Translations under genes and position numbers: made by a program
Notes under the pieces: model-generated
What the model saw: the letters and a program-made list of their open reading frames with translations, nothing else
What the model was told of the DNA's origin: nothing
Database searches by the model: none
Shown here: positions 40,548 through 50,567 of the stretch, one piece after another
Layout of the letters: each line of letters begins with the position of its first letter
Position numbering within the stretch: position 1 is the first letter of the stretch
Assembly (NCBI GenBank): GCA_031446105.1
Contig: CP132907.1
Location: 372,001 to 436,000, forward strand
Length of the DNA stretch: 64,000 bases
Direction of reading: 5' to 3'
Source of the DNA: Arsenophonus sp031446105
Lineage (GTDB): Bacteria; Pseudomonadota; Gammaproteobacteria; Enterobacterales; Enterobacteriaceae

Positions 40548-41678
40548 ATGAAAATTGCATTTTGTTTATATAAATATTTTCCTTTTGGAGGACTACAAAG
40601 AGATTGCCTTAAAATTATTGATGTTTGTCATAAAAGAGGAAACAAAATACGTGTTTATACAATGCAATGGAATGATAAAATTCCTGAGCATATACACGTT
40701 ATTTTAATACCTGTAAAAGCAAAAACAAATCACAAAAAAAATGATTTGTTTTATAATAAAGTAAAAAAACATTTGATCAAATATCCTGTTGACATTACTA
40801 TTGGTTTCAATAAAATGCCAGATCTAGATATTTATTATGCCGCAGATATTTGTTATGCTGAAAAAGTTGAAAAAGAAAAAACTTTTTTATATAAACTTAC
40901 TAAAAGATATAAACATTATATTGCTTATGAAAAAGCTGTATTTCATATTAATAGTCATACAAAATTATTAATGTTAACTCAACAACAAATTCATGATTTT
41001 AAAAAACATTATAAAACACCTAATAAACGTTTTTATATTTTACCACCTGGTGTTGATATAAATAACAAATATAATTATAAAATTCTTGATGCAAAAAAAA
41101 AATTTAGAAAAAAAAATGGTATTCAAGAAAAAGATTTTTTATTACTGCAAGTTGGTTCAGATTTTAAACGCAAGGGAGTTGATCGTACATTAAAAGCAAT
41201 TGCCAATTTACCTGATATCTTAAAAAATAAAACTATTTTAATAGTTGTAGGCCAAGATAATCCTAGAAGCTACAAGATTCTTGCAAAAAAACTTAATATA
41301 GAAAAACAAGTCTTATTTTTTTTTGGACGCACCGATATAAATGAATTAATGCTATCTGCTGATATATTAGTACACCCAGCTCATCAAGAAGCTGCTGGTA
41401 TGGTTTTAATAGAAGCAATTACAGCAGGATTACCTGTTATAACAACAGAAATTTGTGGATATGCGCCATATATTAAAAAAGCAAATTGTGGAATAGTTAT
41501 AGACCAACCATACAAACAAAAAAAATTAAATTCTGCTTTAATAAATAGTTTACTTAATAAATCTTTATTAAAAAAATGGTCAAAATCAGCATTTTATTTT
41601 TCTTATACTCAAGATTTATATAGTTTACCCGAAACAGCTGCCAATATAATCTTAAATACTGATATGTTAGAAATTTAA
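40548..41678 (+). CDS. waaG: LPS core glucosyltransferase I
   Basis: Adds the first glucose of the outer core to heptose II. 376 residues (E. coli 374), GT4 family, GT-B fold. N-terminus KIAFCLYKYFPFGGLQRDC with the donor-side Gly loop, VGFNKMPDLDIYYAADICYA, LLQVGSDFKRKGVDRT, and the C-terminal EX7E motif HQEAAGMVLIEAITAGLPVI. Contains A10 (41093-41102) and A9 tracts in frame. Its E. coli partner waaP follows directly, but as a pseudogene. Confidence 0.96.
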   Translation: MKIAFCLYKYFPFGGLQRDCLKIIDVCHKRGNKIRVYTMQWNDKIPEHIHVILIPVKAKTNHKKNDLFYNKVKKHLIKYPVDITIGFNKMPDLDIYYAADICYAEKVEKEKTFLYKLTKRYKHYIAYEKAVFHINSHTKLLMLTQQQIHDFKKHYKTPNKRFYILPPGVDINNKYNYKILDAKKKFRKKNGIQEKDFLLLQVGSDFKRKGVDRTLKAIANLPDILKNKTILIVVGQDNPRSYKILAKKLNIEKQVLFFFGRTDINELMLSADILVHPAHQEAAGMVLIEAITAGLPVITTEICGYAPYIKKANCGIVIDQPYKQKKLNSALINSLLNKSLLKKWSKSAFYFSYTQDLYSLPETAANIILNTDMLEI

Positions 41679-42380
41679 AAAAATTTCAAATTTTTATGGA
41701 AAAATAAAAATCTTTTTGAGGAAAATAAAAAAAATAAAAGAGATAAATTATTCTTCAATTAAAGAAAAGAAAAACTTTATATTTTTTTAAACTTAATAAA
41801 AAAAATATTGTATTAAAATTTTCTATGATACTAAAATAAAAAAGAAATTACAAAAAAGTACTTTTTTAAAATTATTAATATTGGAAATCAAGTTCAAAGA
41901 GAATAAAAAATATTTTTAACTCTTACACTAATATTAATAATATTGATTTTAAAGTTTTTTTGTTGAATAAAAAATAAAATATCAAAAAAAACTTTTATTA
42001 TTAATAACTAACTTTATTGTATTATTATTTTATAAAATTTTTATAAAAATATAAAAAATATAGCTCTATTTTTTTAGAATCAAAAAAATATGAATTTATT
42101 AATTAGCTAAAATTTACAAAAAATGTATAGATCTAAAATTAATCATCTCGATTGTTATATTTATTATTTTGTATTTATACTAATTAATAATAAAAACATA
42201 AAAATTTCTATTATTGATCTACAATGTTCTCTATTAAAAAATATAGAAAAACATTAGAAAAAAATAAAGGTTTTATTAAATTTGTTTTTTCATGAAATTA
42301 AATTTAATAAAAATAGATATTTTTTAATATTAATTTTTTTAAATAAAACTTTAAAAAATATTTCTAATAATAAAAAATAA
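41679..42380 (+). pseudogene. waaP: Degraded LPS heptose kinase WaaP
   Basis: Remnant of the kinase that phosphorylates heptose I of the LPS core. Three segments align in order with E. coli WaaP. (1) 41685-41732, FKFLWKNKNLFEENKK against FATLWRGKDPFEEVKT. (2) 42123-42254, KINHLDCYIYYFVFI against GINHRDCYICHFLLH, and IKISIIDLQCSLL against LKISVIDLHRAQL. (3) 42264-42377 in the same frame as (2) after one TAG at 42255, VLLNLFFHEI against DLIGLYFSSM and LKNIS against LKDIL. The middle (about 41733-42122) has multiple stops and frame changes. Position immediately behind waaG is that of waaP in E. coli. Not able to make a functional kinase. Confidence 0.85.
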
Positions 42381-43209
42381 TATTAAATATTTTCTTTAAA
42401 AAAATAAAAAACTCACTATTAAAGAAATTATAAATATATAATAATAACTTTATGATAAATTTTTATTAAAACTTAATATTTTTATAAAAATATAAAAAAT
42501 ATAATTTTTATTAAAAAATATTATTTGTATAAAAAAATATAATAATATTTATTATACTTTTTAAAAAAAATAATATCTGAAATGATTATGATATATATTC
42601 TTTTAAAAAGGAACCGTTATTAATTATATTAATACAAATATAATTAATAATTTAATATTAAAATTAAAGATTTTTATTTTTTAAAAATTTAAACTTTATA
42701 ATTAAAATATTTAATATACATAAAAATAGCTTTAAAATAATTAAATTTAATAAAAAATATTTTACATATAAAATATTTTTTATAACAAATATCAAAAATT
42801 TTTTTAAAAAAATTGATCATAAAAAATAATAATAAATTTAAAATTATTTTTAGTTAATTTATAAAATATTTTTTTAAAAATATCTATTTTTGATAACATT
42901 TAGAACATAAAAATACCATATATAAAAATAAGTAATATATAAATTATAAACATAAAAATAAATTATTAATATCTTAAATTTTAAATTTTAAAAAATTTAG
43001 TATTTAATTTTTTTAAAAAAATATATTTCATTAATTTAATCAAAAATATTATAAATACTGATAAAAATTATAAAATGACATTAAAAAATTAAATTTAATT
43101 TTTTTATTAAATTTATAATAATCAAATAATTTAATAAAAAAATAATTAAAAAATATTTTAATAAAAATAATAATTTATTTAGTTTTTTATAAAAAATAAT
43201 AAAAATATA
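42381..43209. other. Gene-free spacer between waaP remnant and coaD
   Basis: About 830 bases of A/T-rich DNA without recognisable coding remains. Holds a 14-bp inverted repeat at 42617-42650. Confidence 0.6.
42617..42650. repeat. 14-bp perfect inverted repeat
   Basis: TTATTAATTATATT (42617-42630) and AATATAATTAATAA (42637-42650) with a 6-base loop. Preceded by the locally unusual GGAACCG. Could be a relic terminator of the decayed waa operon or chance in A/T-rich DNA. Confidence 0.4.
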
Positions 43210-43698
43210 TCAATTTCCTTGACGAATTTTTTGTAACATCGCTTGAACTATAGAACTTGGTAAAAACGATGAAATATCACCACCATTTTGTGCAACATTT
43301 TTAATTAAAGCAGAAGAAATAAAAGATAATTCAAAAGAAGATAACAAAAAAATTGTTTCCAAACCAGGCATAAGATGACAATTCATATTAGCTAACTGAA
43401 ATTCATATTCTAAATCTAATACAGAACGTATACTTCTAATTAAAATATTAACTTTATGTTTACGACTAAAATTAGCTGTAAGTCCAGAAAAACCTTTTAC
43501 TTGAACATTTATCAAATGCTTTGTTTGTTCTTTAGCAAATGCAAGACGTTCATCTAAAGTAAACATTAAATTCTTATTTGAGTTATTATTAATACCTAAA
43601 ATTACTTCTTCAAAAATTAATGCTGATCTCTCTATAATATCTAAATGCCCATAAGTTATGGGATCAAAGGTACCAGGATAAATTGCTTTTTTTTTCAT
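43210..43698 (-). CDS. coaD: Phosphopantetheine adenylyltransferase
   Basis: Fourth step of coenzyme A synthesis, giving dephospho-CoA, the substrate of coaE in this window. 162 residues (E. coli 159). Nucleotidyltransferase motif YPGTFDPITYGHLDII, phosphopantetheine site RSIRSVLDLEYEFQLANMN, and the ISSALIKNVAQNGGDISSFL end with the second ATP motif. In E. coli waaA and coaD run in the same direction; here coaD is inverted, facing away from waaA. Confidence 0.96.
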   Translation of the reverse strand: MKKKAIYPGTFDPITYGHLDIIERSALIFEEVILGINNNSNKNLMFTLDERLAFAKEQTKHLINVQVKGFSGLTANFSRKHKVNILIRSIRSVLDLEYEFQLANMNCHLMPGLETIFLLSSFELSFISSALIKNVAQNGGDISSFLPSSIVQAMLQKIRQGN

Positions 43699-43934
43699 AT
43701 AATTATTATTTATTGAAATCAGTAGACATAATAAGTAAAATGTATTATAATTTTAATAAAAAATTATTGATACATAAATAAATTTTTAATGTAACATAAG
43801 ATATAACATTTTTATTTATAAATAATTTAAATTTATCTTAATAACATAAAAAAATAAAAAATCTTAAAAAAAATAAAAATTATAATTATATTTTTAACAA
43901 TTATATACTGCATTATTTTTAATATATATTAATC

Positions 43935-45224
43935 ATGTTAAATAAAATATTATTTTTTTTATATCAAATAATTATATATCTTATACAACCTATCATTTTA
44001 TTCCGTTTATTGTGGAATGCTTATAAATATCCAGCTTACCTTAAGCGATGGAATGAAAGATATGGTTTTTACAATAATAAAATTATAAAAGGAGGTATAT
44101 TAGTACATTCTGTTTCTGTAGGTGAAACATTAGCCGCCTTTCCATTAATAAAAGCACTAAAACATTATTACCCAGAATTACCCATTACTATCACAACTAT
44201 GACTCCAACTGGTTCAGAAAGAATATTATCTGAATTTGGTAATAATGTATATCATATATATTTACCATATGATTTAATCGGTTCAGTAGTCCGTTTTATT
44301 AATCAAGTAAATCCTAAATTAACTATTATTATGGAAAAAGAATTATGGCCTAATCTTATTATAAAATTAAGACAAAAAAAAATTCCATTAATTATTGCTA
44401 ATGCACGTATGTCTGAAAAATCAGCTATAAATTATAAAAAATTAGGTTGTTTTATAAAAATATTATTAAAAAAAATTACTTTAATAGCAGTTCAAAATAA
44501 AGAAGATGGAGAACGTTTCATACAATTAGGTTTACCAAGAAAAAAAATATCTGTCATAGGTAATTTAAAATTTGATATTCATATCACAAAAGAATTAGCA
44601 CTAAAAACTATAAATCTGCGTCGAAAATGGGCACTATTAAAACGTCCAGTATGGATTGCAAGCAGCACACATAAAGGTGAAGAATCTATTATATTAAATG
44701 CACATATTCAACTATTAAAAGAATTTCCTAATTTATTACTTATTCTTGTTCCACGTCATCCAGAACGCTTTAAATATTCAAAAGAACTAATAAAAAAAAC
44801 TAAATTACACTACATCTCAAAAAGCAAAAATTCCTTACCTAATGAAAATACACAAGTTATTATTGGTGATACTATGGGTGAATTAATGTTACTTTATGGT
44901 ATTGCAGATTTAGCGTTTATTGGCGGTAGTTTAGTAAAAAAAGGAGGCCATAATCCCTTAGAAGCTGCAATACACGCTATTCCTATTTTAATGGGACCAC
45001 ATACTTTTAATTTTAAAGATATATGTAATAATTTAAAAAAATTAAATGGTTTGATTACTGTTAATAATACTCAATCCTTAATACTAACAATTTCTAATTT
45101 ACTTAAAAATAAAAATGTTCGTTTATATCATGGGCATCAAGCTGAAGAAGTATTATATAAAAATAAAGGTGTATCCGAAAAATTAATAAAATTACTTAAA
45201 CCATACCTTAAAACAAAAAAATAA
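43935..45224 (+). CDS. waaA: 3-deoxy-D-manno-octulosonic acid (Kdo) transferase
   Basis: Adds two Kdo residues to lipid IVA at the inner membrane. 429 residues (E. coli 425). N-terminal membrane anchor, SVSVGETLAAFPLIKAL (catalytic Glu), ANARMSEKSAINYKKLG, VPRHPERF and IGGSLVKKGGHNPLEAA as in GT30 enzymes. The product is the acceptor for the heptosyltransferase WaaC encoded just downstream in the opposite direction. Confidence 0.96.
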   Translation: MLNKILFFLYQIIIYLIQPIILFRLLWNAYKYPAYLKRWNERYGFYNNKIIKGGILVHSVSVGETLAAFPLIKALKHYYPELPITITTMTPTGSERILSEFGNNVYHIYLPYDLIGSVVRFINQVNPKLTIIMEKELWPNLIIKLRQKKIPLIIANARMSEKSAINYKKLGCFIKILLKKITLIAVQNKEDGERFIQLGLPRKKISVIGNLKFDIHITKELALKTINLRRKWALLKRPVWIASSTHKGEESIILNAHIQLLKEFPNLLLILVPRHPERFKYSKELIKKTKLHYISKSKNSLPNENTQVIIGDTMGELMLLYGIADLAFIGGSLVKKGGHNPLEAAIHAIPILMGPHTFNFKDICNNLKKLNGLITVNNTQSLILTISNLLKNKNVRLYHGHQAEEVLYKNKGVSEKLIKLLKPYLKTKK

Positions 45225-45348
45225 AATATTAATATTAAATATTATAGTGTTCAATATGCATTAATTATTTTTATTTAAAAATATCTTTCAATACAAAGAA
45301 AAAAATTATTTTGAAAAAATATTTTTTATTAAATTAAATAATATTTTT

Positions 45349-46316
45349 TTAAATTATTTTTAACAATAATCTTTCATATATTGTATTCGGTTTAATTGTG
45401 GCCATATCATAATTTTTTGCAATGATTATTTCTTGTCCTTTACCATATCCACCTACTAATTTTGGATCTGTTGGACCATAAAGAATAATATTTGGTTTAC
45501 TTAAGGCGGCAGTTAAATGACTTAAACCTGTATCAACAGATACAACAGCATTGGCCATCATAATTTGATCAGCCATCTCTTTTAATGAAAGTTTAGGCAA
45601 TATTTCAACATGATCGAAACCTTTAGCTAATCTGGTAACACGTTCGTATTCTGTAACAGAAATCCATGGCAATTTAATAATTAATCCTTTATTTTTTAAA
45701 GCAATTAACAATTCTCGCCAACAAAATTCTGGCCAATGTTTTTTATTATTTGTAGTTCCATGAAAAAAAATAATATATGGTTTTATTTTACTTGATGAAA
45801 CTCTTGAAGAAAAGTATTTCATAATACCATAATCTGCAACCCCAATTGATTTCTTATAATGCAAACTATTTGCAAATAATTCACGAATGCGTTCTACAGC
45901 ATGTTTTTTTTTATTTATAGCATAAGAATGATCGTAAAAAATGCTTGAAATAGGTTCTTTAACACTATACCAATTGTAACCGTGACTGATACCACGTGCA
46001 TACCTTGTAATAAAAAAAGCACTTTTCAATAAACCCTGTGCATCAATTACTGCATCATATTTCTTTAATCGTAATTTAGAATAAAATTTTTTTTTTCTTC
46101 ACGTGTAGATTTTATAAACCAACTTTTTCTCCAACGTCGAATAGCTATTGGAATTACTTCTTTTACAGAATCATGCCAACTCGGGATTTCAGAAAATTTT
46201 TCTTCTACAACCCAATCAAATTGAATATTTTTGTAATGCATAATCGCATCAGTTAACGCAGGCAAGGTATTTAATATATCACCCATTGATGATGTTTTTA
46301 TAATTAATACTTTCAT
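45349..46316 (-). CDS. waaC: ADP-heptose:LPS heptosyltransferase I, frameshifted at an A10 tract
   Basis: Adds heptose I to Kdo2-lipid A. The N-terminal part (MKVLIIKTSSMGDILNTLPA to REEKK) and the C-terminal part (YDAVIDAQGLLKSAFF onwards, including SVDTGLSHLTAALSKPNI and YGPTDPKLVGGYGKGQ) lie in different frames. They join at an A10 run (46087-46096 on the plus strand, read as A on the minus strand). One extra A restores a continuous protein of about 322 residues (E. coli 319) and no other defect is visible. Start at 46316 fits E. coli MRVLIVKTSSMGD. May be rescued by transcriptional slippage, be a recent pseudogene, or be a sequencing error. Confidence 0.9.
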
Positions 46317-47370
46317 TATCATTACAATTTTTTAATTTTAATAAATGAATTAATTCCTCTATAACTTGTGCAGGTTTTATATCTATTAAACTTTTATGAT
46401 AAACATTATTTCTTTTGACTATTCGTTTTTTATTATTATTAATTGCTGTATGAATGATTTTAACTTTTTTTGATAGAGGAGGTGTAAAATTTGGGTCTGT
46501 AGGTCCATAAAGTGCAACAATAGGTATCTTTAATGCTGCTGCTATATGCATTAAACCAGAATCATTAGTTACAACAGCATCGCAAGATGCTAACAAATTA
46601 ACTGCCTCATTTAAAGTTGTTTTTCCAACTAAATTTAGACAATTACATTGACAATTTAAAGATATTGATTTCCAAATCGCATAACCAATTTCGTAATCTA
46701 TTTTTGAGCCAAATATCAAAACTTGATAACCGTAAATACTATATAATAATTCTATTAATTTAGCATAATGATAATATGGCCAACATTTTGTAAACCCAGA
46801 TGCAGAACCTGGACAAATACCTATAATTGACAACTTATTAGAAACATAAAATTTCTTTTTACTCTTTATTTTTTCAGAATTAGAAACTGATATTTGTGGT
46901 AATAAAATAGGTTTAGGGATAGAATCAAAATTTTTTACTAAATCTTTCGGATAAGCTAAAGCAACATAACGTTCAAACATTTTTGGAAATGCAGTGCTAT
47001 TTAATAAACGCATATCATTAATTAACCAATATCGATTTTCACCGCACCATCCTATACGTAACGGAATATTGGCAAAAAAAGGTATTAATGCAGATTTAAA
47101 AGAATTTGGTAATATATAAGCTTTATCATAATTTTTATAACGTAAATTAATACCGATTTTATAACGTTGAAAAAATGATAAAGAACCATGATTCAGAGGC
47201 ATTAATATAGCATCATTCACTTCTGGCATTTTTTTTAATAAATCATAACACCAACTAACAGCCATAACATCAATTATAATTTCTGGATATAATGCTTTTA
47301 AAGTACGAAAAAGACTTTGACTCATCATCATATCTCCCACCCAAGTAGGAGCAATTACTAATATCTTCAT
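46279..47370 (-). CDS. waaF: ADP-heptose:LPS heptosyltransferase II
   Basis: Adds heptose II of the inner core. 363 residues (E. coli 348). GT9 blocks: APTWVGDMMMSQSLFRTL, NSFKSALIPFFANIPLRIG, GICPGSASGFTKCWP and NDSGLMHIAAALKIPIVALY-GPTDP. The last ~15 residues (after LLKLKNC) have no counterpart in E. coli and run 38 bases into waaC, suggesting loss of the original stop codon. Sits between hldD and waaC as in E. coli. Confidence 0.95.
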   Translation of the reverse strand: MKILVIAPTWVGDMMMSQSLFRTLKALYPEIIIDVMAVSWCYDLLKKMPEVNDAILMPLNHGSLSFFQRYKIGINLRYKNYDKAYILPNSFKSALIPFFANIPLRIGWCGENRYWLINDMRLLNSTAFPKMFERYVALAYPKDLVKNFDSIPKPILLPQISVSNSEKIKSKKKFYVSNKLSIIGICPGSASGFTKCWPYYHYAKLIELLYSIYGYQVLIFGSKIDYEIGYAIWKSISLNCQCNCLNLVGKTTLNEAVNLLASCDAVVTNDSGLMHIAAALKIPIVALYGPTDPNFTPPLSKKVKIIHTAINNNKKRIVKRNNVYHKSLIDIKPAQVIEELIHLLKLKNCNDNESINYKNIING

Positions 47371-47386
47371 ATTATTATATTATTAT

Positions 47387-48331
47387 TTAAAATAAATAAT
47401 TACTATTTAAAAATTTCATATAATCAATAACTCCTTTCATAACTGTTTTAAATGACTTATTATAACCAACTTCTCTTAATTTATCTAAATTAGCTTCCGT
47501 AAAGATTTGATAAAATTTTTTTAAATTATTAGGAAAAGAAATATATTCTAGTACAGAATTATTTTTTTGATGAAAATCAACCACAATATCTGCTATTTTT
47601 TTAAAAGACTCAGCTTTACCTGTTCCACAATTAAAAATACCAGAAATTTTATTCTCTAAAAACCATAAATTTAAACTAACAATATCATTTATATGAATAA
47701 AATCTCTTTTAAATTTTTTACTATCTTTAAAAAGCCTTAAATTTAATCCTTTATTAATTTGATTATTCCAATGAAATATGACACTTGCCATATTATCTTT
47801 ATAACTTTCTCCTGGTCCATAAACGTTAAAATAACGTAATCCACATACTTGTGAAGTAATTTTTGGCAATATTTTTCTAACATATTGATCAAATAAAAAC
47901 TTAGAGTAACCATAAATATTTAATGGTTTTTCGTACTGTAATTCTTCAATACAATATTTATTATTTATTCCATAAATAGAAGCAGATGAAGCATATAAAA
48001 AATTAATGTTTCTTGAAATACAATAATGAAGCAATTTTTTTGAATATTCATAATTATTACTCATCATATATTTTCCATTCCATTCTGTTGTAGATGAGCA
48101 AGCACCTTGATGAAATACTGCATCAACATTTCCAATATTTCTATTATTTATAATAGTAGATAAAAAAAATTCTTTATCGATATAATCAATAATCTTTAAA
48201 TTTACTAAATTATTAAATTTATAACCATTTGTGAGGTCATCAACAACCAAAATATCTGTATAACCTTGATGATTAAGCCCTTTAATAATATTGCTACCAA
48301 TAAAACCAGCCCCACCAGTAACGATAATCAT
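47387..48331 (-). CDS. hldD: ADP-L-glycero-D-manno-heptose 6-epimerase
   Basis: Epimerises ADP-heptose to the form used by WaaC and WaaF. 314 residues (E. coli 310). NADP-binding VTGGAGFIGSNIIKGL, DDLTNGYKFNNL, SDR catalytic Tyr-Lys in NIYGYSKFLFDQYV, VYGPGESYKDNMASV and FNCGTGKAESF. First gene of hldD-waaF-waaC, starting 16 bases before waaF begins. Confidence 0.96.
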   Translation of the reverse strand: MIIVTGGAGFIGSNIIKGLNHQGYTDILVVDDLTNGYKFNNLVNLKIIDYIDKEFFLSTIINNRNIGNVDAVFHQGACSSTTEWNGKYMMSNNYEYSKKLLHYCISRNINFLYASSASIYGINNKYCIEELQYEKPLNIYGYSKFLFDQYVRKILPKITSQVCGLRYFNVYGPGESYKDNMASVIFHWNNQINKGLNLRLFKDSKKFKRDFIHINDIVSLNLWFLENKISGIFNCGTGKAESFKKIADIVVDFHQKNNSVLEYISFPNNLKKFYQIFTEANLDKLREVGYNKSFKTVMKGVIDYMKFLNSNYLF

Positions 48332-48950
48332 TTTTATGCTCTTTTATAAATCTATTTTTATTAATTTTAATATGCATATAATAACATATATTTTAAATAT
48401 TAAGTAATATACAATTTTATTACGTAAAAAATAATTAAAAATTCCATTATTTTTAAAAATATTTTATTTAAAATATCTAATATTTATTTTATTAAAAATA
48501 AAATAATTTTTATATATTTTTTTAAAAAAATAAATTTTAAAATTTATAAAATAAATATTGATTGATTCTTTTTTTAAATTTTTTACTATATTTAATAAAA
48601 AAATTCAATTTTAATTTATTTATTAAATAATTTTTAATACTAAATGTAAAAAACAACAATACTAAAAACTATTTTTTTATAAAAAATATTTTTAAGACTA
48701 TAAAAAACTATTTTTTTATATTATTAAAAAAAATAATTTGTTTATAGTAATTTTTATGCTACTATATTAATAATATTTAAAAAAATATTTTTAATAAATA
48801 TTAAATTTATTTATTTTTACCGATCTATAAAAAAATATGCTAATTTATTTTTATTTAACTAATTATATTATTTTTTATAAAAAAATTATAAAAAATATAT
48901 TTTTAAATAAAAATACATTTTTTTATTAATAATCAATCTTATCATCTAAT
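48332..48950. other. Gene-free spacer between hldD and yibN
   Basis: About 620 A/T-rich bases. In E. coli the genes between yibN and hldD are gpmI, envC, yibQ, tdh and kbl; all are gone here and no remnants were recognised. Confidence 0.6.
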
Positions 48951-49412
48951 ATGATAAAAGAAATCATACAATTTATTTTACGACATCCAGTATTAACGTT
49001 AATGTGGATAACTTTGTTAATATCTGTAATCATTTTAACCTTTCAATCTTTATTTTCAAAAATAAAAAAAATTAACTGTACTCAAACTATACAGTTAATA
49101 AACAAAGAACAAGGAATAATTATTGATGTACGTGCACATAATGATTTTTATAAAGAACATATTATTAATTCAATTAATTTAAATTTCTCTGATCTAAAAA
49201 AAAATATTGAAAGTTTAAAAAAAAATAAAACAAAACCAATTATTATTGTTTCAGAAAATGAAATTAAATCATATAAAGCAGCTGAGCAATTTATAAAATA
49301 TGGTTTTGAACGTGTTTTTATTCTTCAAAATGGTATTAAAAACTGGTTTAATAACCATTTACCTATTATAGATAACCATAAAAAAATATCTAAAAATCAT
49401 ATCCAAAAATAA
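48951..49412 (+). CDS. yibN: Membrane-anchored rhodanese-like protein YibN
   Basis: 153 residues (E. coli 143). One N-terminal membrane segment (about residues 14-34, LTLMWITLLISVIILTFQSL) followed by a rhodanese domain (about 45-140: EQGIIIDVRAHNDFYKEHII and FERVFILQNGIKNWF). The active-site Cys expected after IIIVSEN is absent, so sulfur transfer activity is unlikely. In E. coli it precedes grxC and secB, both missing here. Its cellular role is not settled. Confidence 0.88.
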   Translation: MIKEIIQFILRHPVLTLMWITLLISVIILTFQSLFSKIKKINCTQTIQLINKEQGIIIDVRAHNDFYKEHIINSINLNFSDLKKNIESLKKNKTKPIIIVSENEIKSYKAAEQFIKYGFERVFILQNGIKNWFNNHLPIIDNHKKISKNHIQK

Positions 49413-50054
49413 TACACTCATGTACTTTATAAAAAAAAGTAGAAAACTACTAATACGTAATTTTAAAAATAAAATATATATGATTTTTAAGTACCATTTA
49501 AAAAAATATGCTTTAAATATTTACTATAAACTACATATAAAATAAAAAATACAATAACAAAAAATTTTCTTAGAATAAAACTCTAAAACATTTTAGTTTA
49601 AAAACATTATTTTAAATCAATTATAAACGTATTAGTAAATAATTATAAAAAATAAAGTTTTTCTAAAAAAATAATATTTTCTTAATTTAATATTTTTTAT
49701 TTTTATATAAAACATTATTTTATTAATATTTTAATTAAAATATTAATAATATTTTTTATTAGAAATTTTTTAAATAAAATTATAATTTATAATTTTATTT
49801 TAAATACTTCAAAAAAATTAAAAAATAAAAACAAAAAAATAAAATAATTTTTAAAATTTTTAAAATATTTTTTTATACTACGCTAATCATCTTAAATTTT
49901 CTAAATTGATACTAATAATTTATTTAAATTTAATAGATAAATTATTTATAAATAATTTTAAATAATTCATAATATTTTAAAATATAAAAATGTTTTATTT
50001 TTTTACACTAACATCATTTATTTAAAAAAAATATTTAAATACAAAATTTAACTG

Positions 50055-50109
50055 ATTTAATATAGCATTTATTAATAAATAGTATTTATGAATAAATGCT
50101 ATATTAAAT
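50055..50109. repeat. 19-bp perfect inverted repeat with 17-base loop
   Basis: ATTTAATATAGCATTTATT (50055-50073) and its exact reverse complement (50091-50109). A G-T and an A-T pair extend it outward. It is the longest perfect stem I noticed in the window, in a region without genes. Confidence 0.7.
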
Positions 50110-50530
50110 TATTTGAAAAAATATTTACTTATAAAAATATTTTTAAAAATAAAGAAAGTTCATAATTAATATTTAAATTTTAAATCCTTAAAAATAATAA
50201 AAATATATTACAATATCCAAAAAAAATAATTATTTATCAATAAACATAATAAAAAAATAAAATAATTTATTATTTTGAGGATACTGATAAAAAAATACTT
50301 ACACGGTATATTTAATAATTACGATTAATTTTTAATATAAAAATAAATAATTTATTTATTATTATTAACTACAATTTTATTTTTTAAAATACTAAATTAA
50401 AAATTTTATTTTATTTAAAAAATAATTATTTAATTACTTTTTTTACGATATATTTTTTAAATAAAAAATAATAAAGTCTTACAAAAAATATATTTAAAAA
50501 TTTTTAGTTATTTATAAAAAATAAAAAATA

Positions 50531-50567
50531 TTTTTGATTATCATAAAACATTTATGATAATCAAAAA
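50531..50567. repeat. 17-bp perfect inverted repeat with 3-base loop
   Basis: TTTTTGATTATCATAAA (50531-50547), loop ACA, TTTATGATAATCAAAAA (50551-50567). A tight, fully symmetric hairpin about 330 bases beyond the end of the downstream exporter gene (minus strand). The run behind the stem is A on either strand, so it is not a classical terminator unless the terminal A/T pairs fray. Confidence 0.7.

Noticed and set aside
49420..49545. 41-codon frame just after yibN, where grxC lies in E. coli
   Set aside because: Strand and position fit grxC, but there is no CPYC motif, no TVPQIF block and the residue pattern is what A/T-rich chance frames give.
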